From: Azoarcus_F sp048158365
GTDB lineage: Bacteria > Pseudomonadota > Gammaproteobacteria > Burkholderiales > Rhodocyclaceae
Direction: 5' to 3' (one strand)
DNA: 64,000 bases
Assembly (NCBI GenBank): GCA_048158365.1
Contig: JBLLNL010000007.1
Part shown: piece after piece, positions 7,379 through 15,947 of the stretch
Layout: each line of letters opens with the position of its first letter
How positions within the stretch are numbered: the stretch's first letter is position 1
Notes under the pieces: generated by a model
The model's database searches: none
The model's input: only the letters and a program-made list of their open reading frames with translations
What the model was told of the DNA's origin: nothing
Made by a program: the position numbers and the translations under genes

Positions 7379-8248
7379 TCAGACCGCCAGCCGGCCGGCT
7401 CGGTAGTCGGCGACCGCCTGGTAGATCTCCTGCTCGGTGTTCATCACGAAGGGGCCGTACTGCGCGATCGGCTCGCCGAGCGGACGGCCGGCGATCAGCA
7501 GCGCGCGGGTGTCAGGGCCGGCCTCCATCAGCACGCCGTCGCTGCCCGCGTCGTTGGCGAGGATGGCCATACGCTTCGCGGGCACGACGGTATCGGCCAC
7601 CTTGAGTTCGCCTCGATAGACATAAACGAAAGCGTTGTGCCCGGCAGGCAGCGTCTGACTGAAACCCGCGCCCGCCGGCAGGTGCAGATCGACGTAGATC
7701 GGCGCGGTGGCCTCGCGCGTGACCGCAGCGCTCACGCCATGGCTTTCGCCCGCGATCACGGTCACATCGACGCCTGCCTCGGTGGTGAAGCGCGGCAGTT
7801 CGGCACTGGCGAAGTCGCGGTACCAGGGCGCGCACAGTTTGTCCCTGGCCGGCAGGTTCAGCCATAGCTGGAAACCCTCCATGACCCCTTCCTGCTGCTG
7901 CGGAATCTCGGAGTGGATCACCCCCCTTCCGGCGGTCATCCACTGCACGCCGCCGCTCTCCAGCAGACCCTCGTGGCCGGCGCTGTCACGATGCAGCATG
8001 CGCCCCGCGATCATGTAGGTGACGGTCTCGAAGCCGCGGTGCGGGTGATCCGGAAAGCCGGCGATGTAGTCGTCGGGCTCGTCGCTGCCGAAGGCGTCGA
8101 GCATCAGGAAGGGGTCGAGCCGACGCTGCAGCGCCTGGGTGAGGACACGGGTGAGCTTGACGCCGGCACCGTCCGACGTGGCCTGGCCAGCGACCAGACG
8201 CTCGACGGTGCGCGGATGGGTGACGGTTTCGGCTTGGCGGACGGACAT
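7379..8248 (-). CDS. Pirin family protein (bicupin)
   Basis: A 289-residue bicupin. The N-terminal cupin carries the pirin iron site: DHPHRGFETVTYM with His68 and His70, and GVIHSE with His112 and Glu114. The C-terminal cupin follows (from about 160, PIYVDLHLPAG). Members act as quercetin 2,3-dioxygenases or as redox-sensing regulators; which applies here is unknown. It is followed leftward by the convergent sirtuin gene and is preceded upstream by gene debris. Confidence 0.9.
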   Translation of the reverse strand: MSVRQAETVTHPRTVERLVAGQATSDGAGVKLTRVLTQALQRRLDPFLMLDAFGSDEPDDYIAGFPDHPHRGFETVTYMIAGRMLHRDSAGHEGLLESGGVQWMTAGRGVIHSEIPQQQEGVMEGFQLWLNLPARDKLCAPWYRDFASAELPRFTTEAGVDVTVIAGESHGVSAAVTREATAPIYVDLHLPAGAGFSQTLPAGHNAFVYVYRGELKVADTVVPAKRMAILANDAGSDGVLMEAGPDTRALLIAGRPLGEPIAQYGPFVMNTEQEIYQAVADYRAGRLAV

Positions 8249-8346
8249 GGCAGCGCTCCTGGCTCGGGGTGGCGGTGGGGTTGGGGGCAGTGTGCCGGGC
8301 AGCGTGGCGCCCGGCGTCGTTCTTCTCTAAGGCGCCGTGCGCCGGA

Positions 8347-8640
8347 TCAGGCCAGCGCCGCGGCGATGTCGGCCTCGGCTTCGGCAAAACCCTGCTTCAT
8401 CGCGTCGTCGCCCATGTTAAGGCCTTCCGCGTAGACGAAGCGGATGTCGGTCATGCCGGGAAAACCGAGCACGGTCTCGTCGATCAGCAGGGCGGGGTCG
8501 CGCGCCAGATTGCACAGCTCGAGCTTCGCGTGCGGGTTGGTGGCCTTCAGCCGGGCGACGACGTCGTTGGCGACGCGGGTGGAATTGGCGCCTTCGCTGC
8601 GGCTGCTGGCACGAACGGGCAAGGCGATCGGCTGGACGCT
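8347..8640 (-). pseudogene. Internally deleted FMN-dependent NADH-azoreductase remnant
   Basis: The frame contains an AzoR-like N-terminus (LPVRASSRSEGANSTRVAND, then LKATNPHAKLELCNL) joined directly to an AzoR C-terminus (ETVLGFPGMTDIRFVYAEGL, then MGDDAMKQGFAEAEADI). Intact azoreductases are about 200 residues; here roughly 100-120 central residues, including most of the flavodoxin fold, are absent. The reading frame is kept, but the product cannot fold as an azoreductase. The upstream end abuts the LysR remnant, so the normal start and promoter are also missing. Confidence 0.65.
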
Positions 8641-8641
8641 G

Positions 8642-8941
8642 ATGCGCGGCGGGGCCCGCTGGCAGGGTACGCCGCCGGGCAGCATCACCGCGAACTCACC
8701 CGAGTTGCTGATCCGGCTGGCCCGCGGCGGCGCCGGCATCACCGCCGTGCCGGACTACTTTGCCGCGCCCTACGTGCGTCGCGGAGAACTGCGCCGCGTG
8801 ATGGCGGACTGGTCCCTGCCCGCGAATGCCGCGTGGGCCGTCTTCCCCGGCCGCTGGCTGATGCCCGCCAAGACGCGTGCCTTTCTCGACATGCTGCAGA
8901 CCGCACTCGCAGACTGCAGCGGTGACCCCGGATTTCGCTGA
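8642..8941 (+). pseudogene. C-terminal remnant of a LysR-family regulator
   Basis: The frame encodes the last ~95 residues of a LysR substrate-binding domain (ITANSPELLIRLARGGAGIT, PDYFAAPYVRRGELRRVM, then FPGRWLMPAKTRAFLDML). No helix-turn-helix part is present to the left; instead the azoreductase remnant begins on the other strand. LysR regulators are often divergent from an azoreductase/quinone reductase target, so this looks like the collapsed remains of such a pair. Confidence 0.65.
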
Positions 8942-8972
8942 AGTCGCGCTGTGACCGCGGGCCTTCGCGGGC

Positions 8973-11900
8973 CTACAGCAGCACCCGCTCGATGCCGCCC
9001 TCGTTGGCGCGGCTGACGTACTCCTGCATCCAGTTCCCGCCGAGCACGTGTTTCGCCATCTCGACCACGATGTAGTCGGCTTCGACCTTGCCATCGTCTG
9101 CATAGCGGCTCAGTCCCTGCAGGCAGCTCGGACACGAGGTGAGGATCTTGACCGGCGCGCCTGGCGCATCCTCGCGTAGCGCCGCAGCACCTTTCTCGAT
9201 CTCCTCCTGCTTGCGAAAGCGAACCTGGGTCGAGATGTCGGCGCGGCTTGCCGCCAGCGTGCCGGATTCGCCGCAGCAGCGGTCGTTCAGGTCGACCCGG
9301 GTTCCCATCAGCGTGTTGGCCACTTCGATGCCCTGGTACTGCTTCATCGGCGTGTGGCAGGGCTCGTGGTACATGTAGCGGGTGCCGGAAACGCCGTCGA
9401 GCTTCATGCCCTTTTCCAGCAGGTATTCATGGATGTCGAGCAGGCGGCAACCCGGAAAGATCTTGTCGAACTGATACTTCAGCAGCTGATCCATGCAGGT
9501 CCCGCAGGACACGATGACGGTCTTGATGTCGAGATAGTTCAGCGTGTTCGCGACCCGGTGGAACAGCACCCGGTTGTCGGTGATGATCTGCTGACCCTTG
9601 TCCTCGAAGCCGGCCGACGTCTGCGGATACCCGCAGCACAGATAGCCTGGCGGCAGCACGGTGGTCGTGCCGACGTGATACAGCATCGCCTGGGTTGCGA
9701 GCCCGACCTGGCTGAACAGGCGCTCGGACCCGCAGCCGGGGAAGTAGAACACCGCGTCGGACTCGTTGCGCTTGACCTGCGGGTTGCGGATGACCGGGAT
9801 GACCTTGTCGTCCTCGATGTCCAGCAACGCGCGGCTGGTGCGCTTGGGCAGGTTGCCCGGCATCGGCTTGTTGATGAAATGGATCACCTGCGCCTTGATT
9901 GATGCCTTGCCCAGCGTCGCCGGTGGTGCATTGACCTGATCCTGGATCAGCCCGAGCGACTTGCCGACCTTGTGGCCGAGTCGCTGCGCCTTGTAGCCCC
10001 ATTCGATCATGCCCTTGCGGATCAGCTTGATCGTGGCCGGATCCTTGGCGGTCAGGAAGGCCATGGCGGCGGCAGTGCCGGGATTGAAGGACTTCTTGCC
10101 CTGCTTGCGCAGCAGGTTGCGCATCTTGATCGACACGTCGCCGAAATCGATATCGACCGGGCAGGGTTTCTCGCACTTGTGACATACGGTGCAGTGATCG
10201 GCCACGTCCTCGAACTCGGCCCAGTGCGCCAGCGACACGCCGCGCCGGGTCTGTTCCTCGTACAGCATCGCTTCGATCAGCAGCGATGTGCTGAGGATCT
10301 TGTTGCGCGGGCTGTACAGCAGATTGGCGCGCGGCACGTGCGTGGAGCAGACCGGCTTGCACTTGCCGCAGCGCAGGCAGTCCTTGATGTCGTGCGCGAT
10401 GTCGCCGATCTCGGTCTGCTCCATGATCAGCGATTCGTGACCCATCAGGTTGAAGCTGGGCGTGTAGGCGTTGTCCAGATTGCCGGGCGACACGCGCATG
10501 CCGCCGCTGCGACGCAGCAGCTTGCCGCGGTTGAAGCGACCCTCCGGGTCGACTTTCTGCTTGTAGGCCCAGAAACCCGCCATCTCGTCGTCGGTCAGGT
10601 AGTCGAGCTTGGTGATGCCGATGCCGTGCTCGCCCGAGATCACGCCGTCCAGCGAACGGGCCAGCGCCATGATCCGGTCCACGGCACGGTTCGCGGTCTG
10701 CAGCATCTCGTAGTTGTCGGAGTTGACCGGGATGTTGGTGTGCACGTTGCCGTCGCCGGCGTGCATGTGCAGCGCGACGAACACCCGCCCGCGCAACACA
10801 TCCTTGTGGATCTGACGGATGCGCTCGAGTACCGGGCCGAACACGACGCCGTCGAAGATCTTCTCCAGACGCGGACGCAGCTCGGTCTTCCACGAGATCC
10901 TGACCGAATAGTCCTGCAGTCGGTGGAACAGTCGGGGATCGGCCGCGCGATTGGACAGCTCGCCGGCCTGCACGCCGAATTCATCGAACTGCGCCTCGGC
11001 TTCGTCGAGCGGCGCGTCCAGATGGTCGAGCAGCCACTGCCAGCGCAACCGTACCGCGGCGATGTAGTCGAGCGCGGACTGGCGCCGGTCGCCGATCAGC
11101 ACGTCCTTGGCGATGCCGGCGTCACCCATGTCGAGCGGCAACTCGCCCTGCAGGAACTCGGTCAGTGCGTCGCACAGTGCGAGCTTGTTGGAGGTGGACA
11201 GTTCGATGTTGATGCGTTCGATGCCGTCGCAGTATTCGCCCATGCGCGGCAGCGGGATCACGACGTCCTCGTTGATCTTGAACGCGTTGGTATGGCGCGA
11301 GATCGCCGCGGTGCGCGAACGGTCCAGCCAGAAGCGCTTGCGCTGCTCCGGGCTGACCGCGATGAAACCTTCCGAGCCGCGCACGTTGGTCATGCGCACG
11401 ACCTCGGATGCAGCGGTCATCACCGCGTTTTCGTCATGACCGACGATGTCGCCGATCAGCACCATCTTGGGCCGGCCGTGCCGCTTGGCCTTGGTGGTGT
11501 AGCCCACCGCGTTCACATAGCGTTCGTCCAAATGCTCCAGGCCGGCCAGCTGGACCCCCGCCGCGTGGCCGGCGCCGCCCGGCTTGAAGTAGTCGGTGAT
11601 CTCGACGATGGCCGGCACGGCCTCCCGCACCTGGCCGAAGAACTCGAGACAGACCGTGCGCGTGACCGGCGGCATCTTGTGCAGCACCCAGCGCGCGGCG
11701 ACGATCAGCCCGTCGGTGCCTTCCTTCTGCACGCCGGGCAGACCGCCGAGAAACTTGTCGGTGACGTCCTTGCCCAGCCCGATCTTGCGGCAGGCCGCAC
11801 CGGGCATGGTCAGGGTCTCCTCGCCGAGCAGGGTCTTGCCGCTCGAGTCGAAGCGCTTCAGGCAGAACGCGACCGTCTCCTGCTCGTGGATCTTGCCCAG

Positions 11901-12872
11901 GTTGTGGTTGAGTCGCTCGACTTCCAGCCAGTTGCCATCCGGCGTGACCATCTTCCACCACGCCAGATTGTCGAGCGCGGTACCCCACAGCACTGCCTTC
12001 TTGCCGCCCGCGTTCATCGCGATGTTGCCACCGACACATGACGCGTCGGCCGAGGTCGGATCGACCGCGAACACCCGACCGGCCGCAGCGGCCGCTTCGG
12101 ATACGCGCGCGGTCACGACCCCGGCGCCGGTGCGGATGGTTGCCACAGGCTCGGTCACACCGGGCAGGGAAACTTCCTCGACCTTGCCGATCTGGATCAG
12201 CTTTTCGGTATTGATCACCACCGATCGGGCGTCCAGCGGGATGGCTCCTCCGGTATAGCCAGTACCACCGCCCCGCGGGATGATGGTCAGTCCGAGCTCG
12301 ATGCAGTCGCGCACCAGCGGCCCCATCTCCTCCTCGGTGTCGGGGTAGAGCACCACGAACGGATATTCGACCCGCCAGTCGGTCGCGTCGGTGACATGCG
12401 ACACGCGGGCATGGCCGTCGAAGCAGATGTTGTCCTTGCGGGTGTGGCGCGCCAGTGTTTTAAGCACCTGCTTGCGCAAAGCCGCGGTGTCATCGAAGAA
12501 GCATTCGAACTCGCGCACCGTGGCCTCGGCCGCCTTGATCAGACGCGATACCTTGCCTGCGCGCTCGGGGTCCTCGCTGGCGCTCTCGGCCCGTCGCAGT
12601 TCGACCTCGGCCAGGCGGTGCCGCAAGGCCTCGACCAGCGCCTTGCGCCGGCCCCGGTTGTCCAGCAGGTCGTCCTGCAGATAGGGGTTGCGCTGGACCA
12701 CCCAGATGTCGCCCAGCACTTCGTAGAGCATGCGCGCCGACCGTCCGGTGACCCGCTCGTCGCGAAGCGACTGCAGCGTATGCCATGCGTCGTCGCCGAG
12801 CAGGCGGATCACGATCTCCCTGTCCGAGAACGACGTGTAGTTGTAGGGAATTTCTCGCAGGCGCTGGGTCAT
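8973..12872 (-). CDS. Giant DUF3683 FAD-linked oxidase / Fe-S / CCG-domain oxidoreductase
   Basis: A 1299-residue fusion. Residues 1 to about 130 are a DUF3683-type region. About 165-400 is an FAD-binding PCMH domain (PRGGGTGYTGGAIPLD, 199-214), followed by an FAD-oxidase C-terminal domain (HMHAGDGNVHTN and GEHGIGITKLD). Then comes a di-[4Fe-4S] ferredoxin module (CLRCGKCKPVC at 832-842 and CTVCHKCEKPCP at 894-905). The C-terminal third has two heterodisulfide-reductase-like CCG repeats (FPGCGSE, LCCGYPQ, HEPCHTPM, DRCCGESG). The layout joins GlcD-, GlcF- and LldE-like parts, implying oxidation of a 2-hydroxy acid (D-lactate or glycolate type) with electrons passed to quinone; the substrate is inference. 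Single-gene versions are known in Betaproteobacteria. No membrane segment is seen. Confidence 0.9.
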   Translation of the reverse strand: MTQRLREIPYNYTSFSDREIVIRLLGDDAWHTLQSLRDERVTGRSARMLYEVLGDIWVVQRNPYLQDDLLDNRGRRKALVEALRHRLAEVELRRAESASEDPERAGKVSRLIKAAEATVREFECFFDDTAALRKQVLKTLARHTRKDNICFDGHARVSHVTDATDWRVEYPFVVLYPDTEEEMGPLVRDCIELGLTIIPRGGGTGYTGGAIPLDARSVVINTEKLIQIGKVEEVSLPGVTEPVATIRTGAGVVTARVSEAAAAAGRVFAVDPTSADASCVGGNIAMNAGGKKAVLWGTALDNLAWWKMVTPDGNWLEVERLNHNLGKIHEQETVAFCLKRFDSSGKTLLGEETLTMPGAACRKIGLGKDVTDKFLGGLPGVQKEGTDGLIVAARWVLHKMPPVTRTVCLEFFGQVREAVPAIVEITDYFKPGGAGHAAGVQLAGLEHLDERYVNAVGYTTKAKRHGRPKMVLIGDIVGHDENAVMTAASEVVRMTNVRGSEGFIAVSPEQRKRFWLDRSRTAAISRHTNAFKINEDVVIPLPRMGEYCDGIERINIELSTSNKLALCDALTEFLQGELPLDMGDAGIAKDVLIGDRRQSALDYIAAVRLRWQWLLDHLDAPLDEAEAQFDEFGVQAGELSNRAADPRLFHRLQDYSVRISWKTELRPRLEKIFDGVVFGPVLERIRQIHKDVLRGRVFVALHMHAGDGNVHTNIPVNSDNYEMLQTANRAVDRIMALARSLDGVISGEHGIGITKLDYLTDDEMAGFWAYKQKVDPEGRFNRGKLLRRSGGMRVSPGNLDNAYTPSFNLMGHESLIMEQTEIGDIAHDIKDCLRCGKCKPVCSTHVPRANLLYSPRNKILSTSLLIEAMLYEEQTRRGVSLAHWAEFEDVADHCTVCHKCEKPCPVDIDFGDVSIKMRNLLRKQGKKSFNPGTAAAMAFLTAKDPATIKLIRKGMIEWGYKAQRLGHKVGKSLGLIQDQVNAPPATLGKASIKAQVIHFINKPMPGNLPKRTSRALLDIEDDKVIPVIRNPQVKRNESDAVFYFPGCGSERLFSQVGLATQAMLYHVGTTTVLPPGYLCCGYPQTSAGFEDKGQQIITDNRVLFHRVANTLNYLDIKTVIVSCGTCMDQLLKYQFDKIFPGCRLLDIHEYLLEKGMKLDGVSGTRYMYHEPCHTPMKQYQGIEVANTLMGTRVDLNDRCCGESGTLAASRADISTQVRFRKQEEIEKGAAALREDAPGAPVKILTSCPSCLQGLSRYADDGKVEADYIVVEMAKHVLGGNWMQEYVSRANEGGIERVLL

Positions 12873-12909
12873 GGGCGGGTCCGGTACTAAGGCGACGGGA
12901 AAGCGGTCG

Positions 12910-12946
12910 ATTGTAACTTATTGCAGTGCGGAATCACCGGCCGCAA
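12910..12946 (-). promoter_or_regulatory. Possible sigma-70 promoter of the DUF3683 gene
   Basis: The minus strand has TTGCGG (12946-12941), 17 bases, CAATAA, with a further TACAAT at 12915-12910. The A/T-rich island here contrasts with the surroundings. The match is moderate. Confidence 0.35.
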
Positions 12947-13119
12947 TATCCATTACAGTCGTAGGGTATTGATTTGTAGAGTTATTTTACTGCAGTCTGA
13001 CCGCCAGAGGGACGGAAGATTCTCACGCATCGTGCATTTCGGGCGCTGACCGTGCCTGTCGGGTCGCGGTAGTCCGCGCGATCCCGGTCCGCCAGCCGAC
13101 GATTCTCGTGCAGGCGTGT

Positions 13120-14061
13120 CTAGACGATGTCGAAGAAAACCAGGTCGCGCTCGACGTCGTTGGCCGAGAAGCCGCAACCGATTCGCCCTGGTCCGACCAG
13201 CGCCACCTCGCTACCCTTGATGCAGCGCTCGACCGCATCGTCCTCGAGCAGGCAGGTGCCGTTGGTGCTTTGGTCGATCAGCATGAAGCCGCCACGCCGA
13301 CGCTCGACGCGCGCGTGCTGGCGTGACGCGCGCGGATCCATGATCACGATATCGTTTCCGAGCTCACGCCCGAACAGCACGATCGGACGCAACTCGTCGA
13401 CGAAGATGATCTCGTTCTGGTGCCGGATTCTCAGCCGTTGCAGCAGGCGTGTGGCCGGGGGCAGCGAAATGACCGATTCCGGCTGACGGGCGACCGAGAA
13501 GATCGGCCACTCCAGGTCGGAGATCCTGGCCTTGTCGGTATTGGTGGGCCGGGCGAAGTGGCGGGTGGTCGCCGATAGCTGCAGCACCGCCGCGCCGGTG
13601 GCCAGGGCCTCGCCGCTGCGCGAAACCCGGGCCAGGCGACGGGCGATGTCCAGGCCTTCGCCTGCATCCTCCTGCCCGGTTCCGACCGTGCCGTAGTGAA
13701 TGCCGACACTGATCGCAAAACGCTTGCCGCGCAGCGGCGGCAGGCTCTGCGTGCGTTCGAGCATCTCGCATGCTGCGAGAATTGCCGGGTCGCAGCGCTC
13801 GAAGGTCGCGGAGATGCCGAACCGGTCGCGCAGCAAAACGCTGCCGGCATTGGCCTCGATCGCCAGTTCCACCCGTCGAAGGCAGCGGTCGATCGCATGG
13901 CGGATCTCAAGAGCGCCCGACGTCGTCGCATTGGTGGTCGGGCCACCCACGATTTCGACTATTAGGACACAGAGATTCTTGCGTTCGCCCATGCTCTGTT
14001 CGGGTGGGTGGCTGCGAAAGGTGGTCGGATCACGCATCACGTGCTGTCGTGCAAACGTCAT
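13120..14061 (-). CDS. Degenerate class III cyclase-like domain fused to an FHA domain
   Basis: A 313-residue cytoplasmic protein. Residues about 28-190 resemble the adenylate/guanylate cyclase fold (NLCVLIVEIVGG at the start, FAISVGIHYGTVGTG at 115-129). The first metal-binding Asp position is Glu36, and the usual GDG metal loop is replaced by RDRFG (78-82), so catalysis is doubtful. Residues about 228-300 form an FHA phosphothreonine-binding domain with intact key residues: GRE (231), SRQH with Ser246, Arg247 and His249, and NGT (267-269). An internal ATG at 13992 (MGERKN) is an alternative start. It lies 42 bases after ttcA on the same strand. It is probably a signalling adaptor; partners are unknown. 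Confidence 0.78.
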   Translation of the reverse strand: MTFARQHVMRDPTTFRSHPPEQSMGERKNLCVLIVEIVGGPTTNATTSGALEIRHAIDRCLRRVELAIEANAGSVLLRDRFGISATFERCDPAILAACEMLERTQSLPPLRGKRFAISVGIHYGTVGTGQEDAGEGLDIARRLARVSRSGEALATGAAVLQLSATTRHFARPTNTDKARISDLEWPIFSVARQPESVISLPPATRLLQRLRIRHQNEIIFVDELRPIVLFGRELGNDIVIMDPRASRQHARVERRRGGFMLIDQSTNGTCLLEDDAVERCIKGSEVALVGPGRIGCGFSANDVERDLVFFDIV

Positions 14062-14103
14062 CCATGATGGCCAAGCGCGCCATTCGATGCAAGCCCAAGC
14101 GCA

Positions 14104-15036
14104 TCATGGCCCGGGGCGCTCATCCCGGATGTGGATCACGCGGGCAAAGTCGTCGGTCCGGGGCGCAGGCGCCTGCCACTGCGGCGGATCGAACGCGATA
14201 TCGCCCTCGGGCACGACCGTATCCCGGGTCAGGCCCTTGAAATCGAACAGGTCATTGTCCGCCAGGTGGGATGGAACCACGTTCGCCATCGCGGTGAAGA
14301 TCGACTCGATCCGTCCGGGGTGTTCCCGGGACCAGGCCTGCAGCATGTGCTTGATCTGCTTGCGCTGAGCGTTCTCCTGGGAGCCGCACAGGTTGCACGG
14401 GATGATCGGAAAGTCCATGGTCCGCGCGAAACGCGCGATGTCGCTTTCGACGCAATAGGCGAGCGGGCGGATCACGACATGCGCCCCATCGTCGCTGACC
14501 AGCTTAGGCGGCATCGCCTTGATCCGGCCGCCGAAGAACATGTTCAGGAACAGCGTCTCGATGATGTCGTCGCGGTGATGACCGAGCGCGATCTTGTTTG
14601 CGCCGAGCTCGCGGGCGGTCCGATAGATGATGCCGCGACGCAGACGCGAGCACAGCGAGCAGGTCGTCTTGCCTTCCGGAATCTTGTCCCTGACGATCGA
14701 GTAGGTGTCCTCGGTGACGATGCGGTATTCGACGCCGATCGACTCGAACCAGGCCGGCAGCACATCAGCCGGGAAGCCCGGTTGCTGCTGGTCGAGATTC
14801 ATCGCGATGACGCGGAAATCGACCGGTGCGCGCTCGCGCAGGGCCAGCAGGCCGGACAGCATCGTGTACGAATCCTTGCCGCCTGACACGCACACCATGA
14901 TCGTATCGCCGTCCTCGATCATGTTGAAGTCGGCGATCGCCTCGCCCATGCTGCGCTCGATCTTCTTCTTCAGGCGCAGAAAGGTGTTGGAGAAGCGGCT
15001 GGTCGTATCGCCGGTGAAGTCGGGGGCTGGGTTCAC
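14104..15036 (-). CDS. ttcA: tRNA 2-thiocytidine(32) synthetase TtcA
   Basis: A 310-residue ATP-dependent thiolase that modifies C32 of certain tRNAs using an Fe-S cluster. The PP-loop SGGKDS is at 51-56. CxxC pairs are at 126/129 (TTCSLC) and 214/217 (PCNLCGSQ). The motif GHHRDDIIETLFLN is typical of the family. It is followed by the FHA gene and preceded by the pteridine reductase gene on the same strand. Confidence 0.95.
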   Translation of the reverse strand: MNPAPDFTGDTTSRFSNTFLRLKKKIERSMGEAIADFNMIEDGDTIMVCVSGGKDSYTMLSGLLALRERAPVDFRVIAMNLDQQQPGFPADVLPAWFESIGVEYRIVTEDTYSIVRDKIPEGKTTCSLCSRLRRGIIYRTARELGANKIALGHHRDDIIETLFLNMFFGGRIKAMPPKLVSDDGAHVVIRPLAYCVESDIARFARTMDFPIIPCNLCGSQENAQRKQIKHMLQAWSREHPGRIESIFTAMANVVPSHLADNDLFDFKGLTRDTVVPEGDIAFDPPQWQAPAPRTDDFARVIHIRDERPGP

Positions 15037-15122
15037 TGCAGGGTCCTGGCTGAATGGCGCGCAAATTATACGCGTTCATGCGGATCCCCGGATCCGCATG
15101 GGGTGCCGGACCGCGCCAGCCG

Positions 15123-15872
15123 TCAAAGGTGAGCGCTTCGTCCGCCATCCACGGCCAGAATCTGTCCGCTGACATAGGGCGCGTCGAACATCAGGAAGCG
15201 CACTGCACCGGCGATGTCGTCCGGATCGCCGACGCGTTTGAGCAGCGTGTGCTCGATGATCGCGGCGCGCTCCGCCTCCGGAAACTGCCCGTCCTCGGGC
15301 CAGTCGATCGGACCCGGCGAGACGCCATTCACCCTGACTTCGGGGCCCAGCTCCAGTGCCAGCGCGCGCGTCAGTCCGAGCAGACCTGCCTTTGCGGCGC
15401 AGTACAGCGGATAGTGCCGCAACGGGCGTTCGGCGTGGATGTCGACGATGTTGACGATCGCCCCCCGCGCTGCGCGCAACGCTCCGGCCGCGGCCTGGCT
15501 CAGGAACAACGGACCCTTCAGGTTGGAACCGATCAGGTCGTCCCACGCCCGCCGGTCGATTTGCCCGAGCGGGGTCGGGAAGAAGGATGACGCATTGTTC
15601 ACCAGGCCGGTCAGGCGGCCGTGGCGCGCCAGTACCGCTTCAATCAGCCGTTCAGGCGCATCGTCCTGGCCGAGGTCGGCCTGCATCAGCGACGCGGACC
15701 CCGGGCGAACCCGGTTCAGCTCCGCGGCCAATGCCTGCGCATCCGCGTCCGAACTGCGGTAATGCAGTGCGACGTCGGCACCGGTCCGGTGCAGCGCGCG
15801 TGCGATGGCCGCCCCGACACGCCGTGCCGCGCCGGTCACCAGCACCACTTCCGCATCGTCCTCGTGTTTCAT
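15123..15872 (-). CDS. Pteridine reductase, FolM-like short-chain dehydrogenase
   Basis: A 249-residue SDR. The cofactor motif TGAARRVG (13-20) has the two arginines typical of NADPH-using pteridine reductases. The active site is Asp144 with Tyr157 and Lys161: Asp in place of the usual Ser, at the PTR1/FolM spacing. This argues for dihydrobiopterin/dihydromonapterin reductase rather than a generic SDR. Divergent from midA, with 75 bases between starts, and upstream of ttcA. Confidence 0.87.
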   Translation of the reverse strand: MKHEDDAEVVLVTGAARRVGAAIARALHRTGADVALHYRSSDADAQALAAELNRVRPGSASLMQADLGQDDAPERLIEAVLARHGRLTGLVNNASSFFPTPLGQIDRRAWDDLIGSNLKGPLFLSQAAAGALRAARGAIVNIVDIHAERPLRHYPLYCAAKAGLLGLTRALALELGPEVRVNGVSPGPIDWPEDGQFPEAERAAIIEHTLLKRVGDPDDIAGAVRFLMFDAPYVSGQILAVDGGRSAHL

Positions 15873-15910
15873 TGCTCACACCTCGTTCGCGCTCGACCCA
15901 TGCGCGTGTT

Positions 15911-15919
15911 TGCTAGAAT
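15911..15919 (+). promoter_or_regulatory. Extended -10 promoter of the MidA-like gene
   Basis: TGCTAGAAT, a TGn extended -10 element ending 28 bases before the ATG at 15948. No good -35 is visible, which is usual for extended -10 promoters. Confidence 0.45.
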
Positions 15920-15947
15920 ACGCGTCCATCATCCCGACGGACTCCGC

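Noticed and set aside
9972..12041. 689-codon open frame antisense to the DUF3683 gene
   Set aside because: Shadow of the real gene; composition is typical of complementary-strand translation and no domain is seen.
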